DNA from: Pseudodonghicola xiamenensis DSM 18339 | GTDB taxonomy: Bacteria > Pseudomonadota > Alphaproteobacteria > Rhodobacterales > Rhodobacteraceae | DNA length: 48,167 nt | Direction: 5' to 3' | NCBI RefSeq assembly: GCF_000429365.1 | Contig: NZ_AUBS01000032.1 | Location: forward strand, 1-48,167 | In this document: piece after piece, positions 43,450-48,167 of the stretch | Layout: each line of letters begins with the position of its first letter | How positions within the stretch are numbered: position 1 is the first letter of the stretch | Translations under genes and position numbers: made by a program | Notes under the pieces: generated by a model | The model's database searches: none | What the model saw: the letters and a program-made list of their open reading frames with translations, nothing else | Told to the model about the DNA's origin: nothing

Positions 43450-43470
43450 TCACAGTTTTACCTTTTGTGA
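43450..43470. promoter_or_regulatory. Candidate operator between lysR and the HisD-like gene
   Basis: TCACA (43450-43454) and TGTGA (43466-43470) are inverted around 11 bases within the 120-base divergent region. The dyad is compatible with a LysR-type or related site, but its position close to the lysR start also suits autorepression. Confidence 0.35.
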
Positions 43471-43558
43471 ATATAGACGTGATTTGGGTCAAGTCCTCGC
43501 AGCCTGTCGCGGCAGGTCGCGTGGGTGAGATTGCAATGCTGCCCGGGAAGGAGCTGTC

Positions 43559-44830
43559 ATGTCCGCTGAGGTTCTCAAGGCCGCCGGTGCCGCACCGGCT
43601 GATGTCGTCGGCGATGTCGCGGAGCAGGTGGCGGCGATGCTGGCCCGCCTGGCTGCCGGCGGCGAGGCGGCCGCCCGCGATTACGCGCTGGCGCTCGATG
43701 GTTGGGAGGGGGCGGTGGTGCTGTCCCCGCGGCAGGTCGCGGCGGCGGCGGATCAGGTGCCGGAGGCGCTGAAGCAGGCAATCGGCTATGCGCATGAGAA
43801 CATCCGCCGGTTCGCCGAGGCGCAGCGTGCTTCGGTGCGGGAGTTCGAGGTCGAACTGCGTCCGGGGCTGATGGCGGGGCAGCGGCTGTTGCCGCTGTCT
43901 GCCGCCGGTTGCTATGTGCCGGGGGGGCGCTATGCGCATATCGCCTCGGCGCTGATGAGCATTACCACCGCACGGGTCGCCGGGGTCAGGGATATCACCG
44001 TGTGCTCGCCGCCCCGGGGGGCTGCGGGGATCGCTCCGGCGCTTCTTTATGCGATGTCACTGGCGGGGGCCGACAGGGTGCTGGTGCTGGGCGGGGTGCA
44101 GGCGCTGGCCGCGATGGCGCAGGGACTGTTCGGGGCGCCGGCGGCGGATATCCTGGTCGGGCCGGGCAATGCCTTTGTGGCCGAGGCCAAGCGGCAGTTG
44201 TTCGGTCCCGTTGGAATCGACATGTTCGCTGGCCCGACTGACCTGCTGGTGGTGGCGGACCGATCTGCCGATCCGCAGGTGATCGCCTGGGACCTGGCCG
44301 CGCAGGCCGAACATGGTGCCAGCTCGCCTGTCTGGCTGGTCACCGACCACCGTCCGCTGGCCGAGGCTGTTTTGCGGCTGTTGCCCACCTGCTTCGATCA
44401 ATTGCCCGAGCCGAATGCCACTGCGGCGCGGCAGGCCTGGGAGGGGCTGGGAGAGGTCAGGCTGTGTTCCTCGCGTGAGGAGATGGCGGCGCTGGCCGAC
44501 GATTACGCGCCGGAACATCTGCATGTCCAGGCGGCGGATCCCGCTTGGTGGCGCGCCCGGCTTGGGGTCTATGGCTCTCTGTTTCTGGGGGCGGAAACGG
44601 CCGTGGCCTTCGGAGACAAGGCGGCTGGTCCCAATCATGTACTGCCCACTGCGCGGGCGGCGCGCTATACCGGCGGGCTGAGTGTTCACAAGTTTCTGAA
44701 GGTGGTGACCTGGCAACGGGCCGTTGCTCCGGCCTTGCCCGATCTGGTCCTGGCCACCGCTAGGATCAGCCGGGCGGAGGGAATGGAAGGCCATGCCCGC
44801 AGCGCCGAATTGCGGCGGGCAGGGCCGTGA
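43559..44830 (+). CDS. Histidinol dehydrogenase-like (HpsN-type) dehydrogenase
   Basis: A 423-residue zinc/NAD dehydrogenase of the HisD superfamily. Conserved residues are Gln and His of AQAEHGASSP, Asp and His of GDKAAGPNHVLPT, the Glu-His pair of YAPEHLHV, and the final His of GHARSAE. Motifs GCYVPGGRYAHIASALMS and GPGNAFVAEAKRQLFG resemble sulfopropanediol dehydrogenase HpsN more than biosynthetic HisD. No his genes are adjacent, and a divergent LysR gene suggests catabolic induction. ATG 43559 follows GGGAAGGAG. The substrate is inferred only. Confidence 0.85.
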   Translation: MSAEVLKAAGAAPADVVGDVAEQVAAMLARLAAGGEAAARDYALALDGWEGAVVLSPRQVAAAADQVPEALKQAIGYAHENIRRFAEAQRASVREFEVELRPGLMAGQRLLPLSAAGCYVPGGRYAHIASALMSITTARVAGVRDITVCSPPRGAAGIAPALLYAMSLAGADRVLVLGGVQALAAMAQGLFGAPAADILVGPGNAFVAEAKRQLFGPVGIDMFAGPTDLLVVADRSADPQVIAWDLAAQAEHGASSPVWLVTDHRPLAEAVLRLLPTCFDQLPEPNATAARQAWEGLGEVRLCSSREEMAALADDYAPEHLHVQAADPAWWRARLGVYGSLFLGAETAVAFGDKAAGPNHVLPTARAARYTGGLSVHKFLKVVTWQRAVAPALPDLVLATARISRAEGMEGHARSAELRRAGP

Positions 44831-44929
44831 GTGTGAACGCTTGCTGGCGGATGCAGGGCAAAGCGTGCGGGGCGGCGACAGCACTGGTGCTGGGCGAAGC
44901 GCGCCCCTCTGTCGTGCGCCCGGATCGCC

Positions 44930-45241
44930 TCAGCCGCAGACCTGATTGGCGCGATCGCCGAAGGCGCGATACCGCTCCCAGAGCTTGGAATCGCTGCTGC
45001 GGCTGGACTGGCGGATTTCCTGCGCCTGATGCGGATCGCCGAACCAGCGGGCGACCTTGCGCCGTTCCGAGGCGCTGAGGCTGGAATTCGCGACTCGCTG
45101 GATGCAGCTGCACAGCTGCGGCGAGGCCGCAGAGCGGTTCGATTGGCGGCAAGCGCGCTCGATCACGCCAGCCTCGGTCGGGGCGGGGGCCGCCCATCCC
45201 AGGGCTCCGGCGCAGAGCGCGACGGTCAGCAGATATTTCAT
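44930..45241 (-). CDS. Small secreted cysteine-containing protein, unknown
   Basis: A 103-residue protein with a signal peptide (MKYLLTVALCAGALGWAAPAP, cleavage near residue 24). The mature part has cysteines in ERACRQS, LCSCIQRV and the C-terminal QVCG, which could form two disulfides. It is rich in arginine and serine. Related rhodobacterial proteins are sometimes labelled arginine transporter, which the sequence does not support. It is convergent with the HisD-like gene. Confidence 0.78.
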   Translation of the reverse strand: MKYLLTVALCAGALGWAAPAPTEAGVIERACRQSNRSAASPQLCSCIQRVANSSLSASERRKVARWFGDPHQAQEIRQSSRSSDSKLWERYRAFGDRANQVCG

Positions 45242-45540
45242 CGTCTTCCTCTTTCCGGGTCGTTCTCCGGGGCCGGACCATCGGGCCGGGCCGGATCGGC
45301 AATACTATGTTCCAGTCTCGTCCGCGAGGCAATTGCAGCGCTGTCGCAGGTAATCGGAAAAACCGTCGCCGAATCCCATGCTGAGGGGCAGGTATGCCCG
45401 AGTTCCCCATGCGTTCACGGGCGCTGCGCCTGCCTGTGATCCGCAGGTTGTGGCGTGTCCGCTCCCCTGGCAGAGCACTATGGCAAAATTAAGGAATGGG
45501 AAAGGATGGGTCGCAAGCACCATGTCGCGCGCGTGCCGGC

Positions 45541-45569
45541 TTGACGGACATCGCGTTCCCAGACATATC
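45541..45569 (+). promoter_or_regulatory. Promoter placing the start of lepA mRNA at its ATG
   Basis: TTGACG (45541-45546) and CATATC (45564-45569) are 17 bases apart. Transcription would begin about 7 bases later, at the lepA ATG (45576). The rest of the 334-base gap 45242-45575 holds no gene I can support. Confidence 0.5.
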
Positions 45570-45575
45570 GCGCGT

Positions 45576-47375
45576 ATGACCGAGCTTTCGCATATCCGCA
45601 ATTTTTCCATCGTGGCCCATATCGACCACGGGAAATCCACGCTTGCAGACCGCCTGATCCAAGAGACCGGGACGGTGCAGGATCGTGACATGAAAGAGCA
45701 GCTTCTCGACGCGATGGATATCGAGCGCGAGCGCGGCATCACCATCAAGGCGAACACCGTGCGCCTTGATTACAAGGCCGACGATGGGGAGACCTATATC
45801 CTCAATCTGATCGACACCCCCGGCCACGTCGATTTCGCCTATGAGGTCTCCCGCTCGATGCGCGCGGTCGAGGGCTCGCTTCTGGTGGTGGATAGCACCC
45901 AGGGGGTCGAGGCGCAGACGCTGGCAAATGTCTATCAGGCGATCGACGCCGATCACGAGATCGTGCCGGTCTTCAACAAGATCGACCTGCCGGCCTCAGA
46001 CGTGTCCCGCGTTGCGGAGCAGGTCGAGGATGTGATCGGCATCGACGCCTCTGGCGCGATTGCGGTTTCGGCCAAGACCGGGCAGGGCATCCACGAGGTG
46101 CTGGAAGCCATCGTCACGCATCTGCCGGCCCCCCAGGGCGACCGTGCGGCGCCACTGAAGGCGATGCTGGTGGACAGCTGGTATGATTCCTATCTGGGGG
46201 TCGTGGTTCTGGTGCGCATAATGGACGGCGTGCTGAAGAAGGGCGAACGCATCAGGATGATGTCGAACGGGTCGATCCATCACGTTGACCGCATCGGCGT
46301 GTTCCGGCCGCAGATGCAGCCGGTGGACGAATTGGGCCCGGGCGAGATCGGCTTTCTCACGGCCTCGATCAAGCAGGTGCGCGACACCCGCGTCGGCGAC
46401 ACCATCACCCACGAGAAGAAGGGCTGTGATACGCCGCTGCCGGGATTCAAGCCGGCACAGCCTGTGGTGTTCTGCGGTCTCTTCCCGGTGGATAGCGCCG
46501 AATTCGAGGATCTGCGCGACGCGATCGAGAAACTGGCGCTGAACGACGCCTCCTTCAGTTCCGAGATGGAGACCTCGGCCGCGCTCGGTTTCGGGTTCCG
46601 CTGCGGCTTCCTCGGGCTCTTGCATCTCGAGGTGATCCGCGACCGGATCGAACGCGAATATAATATCGAGCTGATCACCACCGCGCCTTCGGTCGTCTAT
46701 CATGTCTACATGAAGGACGGCACGATGACAGAGCTGCATAACCCCGCCGACATGCCGGACCTGACCTATGTCGACCACCTGGAGGAGCCGCGGATCAAGG
46801 CGACGATCCTGGTGCCCGACGACTATCTGGGCGATGTGCTGAAGCTGTGCCAGGACCGTCGCGGCATTCAGGAAGACCTGAGCTATGCCGGGCCGCGGGC
46901 CATGGTGGTCTATGACCTGCCGCTGAACGAGGTGGTCTTCGACTTCTACGACCGGTTGAAATCGGTCACCAAGGGCTATGCCAGCTTCGATTACCAGATG
47001 ACCGGCTATCGCGAGGATACGCTGGTCAAGATGCAGATCCTGGTGAATGACGAGCCGGTGGATGCGCTCTCGGTGATGGTGCACCGCGATCGGGCCGAGA
47101 TGCGCGGCCGGGCGATGGTGGAAAAGCTCAAGGAGTTGATCCCGCGTCACATGTTCAAGATCCCGATCCAGGCGGCCATCGGCGGCAAGGTCATCGCCCG
47201 TGAAACGCTTTCGGCACTGCGTAAGGACGTGACCGCCAAATGCTACGGCGGCGACGCCACTCGGAAGCGGAAGCTTCTGGAGAAGCAGAAGGCGGGCAAG
47301 AAGAAGATGCGCCAGTTCGGGAAAGTGGAAATCCCGCAGGAAGCGTTTATTTCGGCGTTGAAGATGGACAGCTGA
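45576..47375 (+). CDS. lepA: Elongation factor 4 (LepA)
   Basis: LepA is a ribosomal GTPase that back-translocates or remodels stalled ribosomes. The 599-residue protein starts MTELSHIRNFSIVAHIDHGK. It shows G1 in AHIDHGKST, G3 in DTPGHVDF and G4 in NKID, then EF-G-like domains and the LepA-specific C-terminal domain ending RKRKLLEKQKAGKKKMR and IPQEAFISALKMDS. The ATG at 45576 is fixed by homology; it lacks a Shine-Dalgarno and lies 6 bases after a -10, so the message may be leaderless. Confidence 0.97.
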   Translation: MTELSHIRNFSIVAHIDHGKSTLADRLIQETGTVQDRDMKEQLLDAMDIERERGITIKANTVRLDYKADDGETYILNLIDTPGHVDFAYEVSRSMRAVEGSLLVVDSTQGVEAQTLANVYQAIDADHEIVPVFNKIDLPASDVSRVAEQVEDVIGIDASGAIAVSAKTGQGIHEVLEAIVTHLPAPQGDRAAPLKAMLVDSWYDSYLGVVVLVRIMDGVLKKGERIRMMSNGSIHHVDRIGVFRPQMQPVDELGPGEIGFLTASIKQVRDTRVGDTITHEKKGCDTPLPGFKPAQPVVFCGLFPVDSAEFEDLRDAIEKLALNDASFSSEMETSAALGFGFRCGFLGLLHLEVIRDRIEREYNIELITTAPSVVYHVYMKDGTMTELHNPADMPDLTYVDHLEEPRIKATILVPDDYLGDVLKLCQDRRGIQEDLSYAGPRAMVVYDLPLNEVVFDFYDRLKSVTKGYASFDYQMTGYREDTLVKMQILVNDEPVDALSVMVHRDRAEMRGRAMVEKLKELIPRHMFKIPIQAAIGGKVIARETLSALRKDVTAKCYGGDATRKRKLLEKQKAGKKKMRQFGKVEIPQEAFISALKMDS

Positions 47376-47396
47376 GGCTGTCCGTTTTCAGGGCCA

Positions 47397-47669
47397 GTGG
47401 GCAAAAGCGGTTGGCGCAGCCAACTGCGTGCCCACACCCAGGTCAGTTACGCGCCAAACACGCCTAAGCGCTAACCCTCCAAGCTCCCGGTAGGATGCAG
47501 CCGTAGGGAGGGCTTCAGCCCGCCACCCCCGGTCGCCCTCTCGTCAAAACAGCCAACTATCGGGAACCTCTCCCAACACCCGCCCCGCCCGGCGTCCACG
47601 CCGGGCAGCGCCCGACCCGCCCCGTCGCACCGAAGGTGCGCCGCCTAACGTCGGCACGCCTCCGGCGTG
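47397..47669. repeat. Dense block of short palindromes after lepA
   Basis: The 416-base gap from lepA to the IS481 remnant has no gene. It contains GTGGGCA/TGCCCAC (47397-47435) enclosing GTTGGC-GCA-GCCAAC, GGGCT/AGCCC (47510-47521), GCCCGGCG/CGCCGGGC (47587-47606), CGCACC/GGTGCG around GAA (47626-47640) and CACGCC/GGCGTG around TCC (47655-47669). An imperfect one follows at 47675-47689. The first may terminate lepA. Confidence 0.7.
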
Positions 47670-47886
47670 ACGGCGGGCGCTTCGCACCCACCCCGTGCGG
47701 GGCGCTGCCCTTGGTGGGTGATTGGAAACGTCAGAGTTGGAACATGTTTTGGTTGTCCAACGTGGACACATCTCAGGCGTATATGATTAGGTGTTTGATC
47801 CCAAGGTTTGATGGTGTGATCCTTTCGTTGGAATGGAAGGAAGCATTATGGGGCAATTCGTCACGGCAGCGCCACGTACTGTTACC

Positions 47887-47916
47887 CGGCAGGCGATTTG
47901 CATAGCAAATCTGCCG
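47887..47916. repeat. Palindrome interrupting the IS481 transposase (first)
   Basis: GATTTGC (47895-47901) and GCAAATC (47905-47911) are perfect arms around ATA, extended by outer arms CGGCA and TGCCG with a three-base bulge. Confidence 0.8.
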
Positions 47917-47998
47917 AGAGGGCACGCACGACGTCAGAGCAGCAATACAGCGATCGCAAGCTTCGATCGCGGAGCTGAGCCTGGGGTCCAAGCGACAA

Positions 47999-48023
47999 GC
48001 GATTGATCCAGTGGATCAATCGC
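47999..48023. repeat. Palindrome interrupting the IS481 transposase (second)
   Basis: GCGATTGATCC and GGATCAATCGC are perfect 11-bp arms around AGT. The segment sits between the SIAELS and GINPKTV pieces of the transposase. Confidence 0.85.
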
Positions 48024-48167
48024 CGCGCAGGACGGGATCAACCCCAAAACGGTCGCGAAGTGGCGCAAGCGACAGACCGTCGATGATCGCAAGACCGGGC
48101 CTCGGAAGCCGCGCTCAACCGTTCTCAGCGAAGAAGAGGAAGCCATGCTCGTTGCGTTCCGACGGCA

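Larger units (their letters stand above)
47792..48167 (+). mobile_element. IS481-like element, left part, interrupted (runs off the window)
   Basis: The probable left end begins TGTTTGATCCCAAGG at 47792, which has the TG start of IS481-type terminal repeats. The transposase frame follows from 47848 and continues past the window. No target duplication can be checked because the right end is missing. Confidence 0.6.
47848..48167 (+). pseudogene. IS481 family transposase remnant, broken frame
   Basis: The start ATGGGGCAA follows GGAAGG and gives MGQ. Family sequence then continues in separated pieces: HGSAT-like near 47863-47876, VRAAIQRSQASIAELS at about 47932-47979, and GINPKTVAKWRKRQTVDDRK from about 48034, with STVLSEEEEAMLVAFRR at the edge. 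The pieces lie in different frames and are separated by two extra segments of roughly 45-50 bases, each carrying a palindrome. The product would not be functional. Confidence 0.8.

Noticed and set aside
43559..44830. Reading the HisD-like gene as biosynthetic hisD
   Set aside because: No histidine genes are adjacent, and the GCYVPGGRY and FVAEAKRQLFG signatures with a divergent LysR gene fit the HpsN-type branch better.
44930..45241. Arginine transporter annotation for the small secreted protein
   Set aside because: The protein is a 103-residue secreted cysteine protein with no membrane segment beyond the signal and no transporter domain.
45996..47150. Long minus-strand frame opposite lepA, and a similar one opposite argD (32111-33388)
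   Set aside because: Both lie fully inside conserved genes on the other strand, have no ribosome-binding site and show low-complexity shadow composition.

Overview
The window is GC-rich DNA from an alphaproteobacterium, most likely a member of the Rhodobacterales (Rhodobacter/Paracoccus relatives). The evidence is the gcrA cell-cycle regulator, the alphaproteobacterial DUF1467, DUF6455, DUF1800 and DUF1501 proteins, separate methylmalonyl-CoA epimerase and meaB genes, an AspRS of the apparently non-discriminating type, and short GC-rich intergenic repeats. A partial insertion sequence sits at each end: an IS5-like transposase at 1-255 and an IS481-like remnant at about 47792-48167. The window may therefore be a contig that ends at repeats.

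Layout. 1-7200: IS fragment, carB with its own promoter and terminator, a secreted RTX protein that carries what looks like a complete integrin-beta I-like domain, and cyclopropane-fatty-acid synthase. 7200-10600: aspS, then a coupled MT-A70 methyltransferase and BglII/BstYI-like endonuclease that look like a type II restriction-modification pair. 10800-17200: a DUF1800/DUF1501 pair, a response regulator, methylmalonyl-CoA epimerase with a DUF1467 membrane protein, an EI24-like membrane protein with a nitroreductase, and two small conserved proteins. 17300-23200: an M48 lipoprotein protease overlapping a YigZ-like gene, three tandem DUF6455 cysteine-motif genes, rimO and a large AsmA protein.

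23200-28040 is a minus-strand capsule operon: kpsT-like ATPase, kpsE-like exporter, kdsA and phosphohexomutase. It links Kdo and sugar-phosphate supply to ABC-dependent polysaccharide export. 28400-31700 holds a UDG-like protein, an SseB-like protein, yghU and gcrA. 32100-38000 holds argD-argF (arginine biosynthesis), a PanE-like reductase and hrpB. 38600-48167 holds meaB, rpmB, a copper pair (small secreted protein plus PCu(A)C chaperone), cobB, a low-molecular-weight phosphatase, a LysR regulator divergent from a HisD/HpsN-like dehydrogenase, a small secreted protein and lepA. After lepA comes a dense block of short palindromes that runs into the IS481 remnant.

Most of the window is ordinary housekeeping sequence. 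The most unusual items are the integrin-beta-like RTX protein, the tandem DUF6455 trio, the restriction-modification pair, and the recurring palindromes with three-base loops, two of which interrupt the IS481 transposase. No tRNA, rRNA or CRISPR array was seen.
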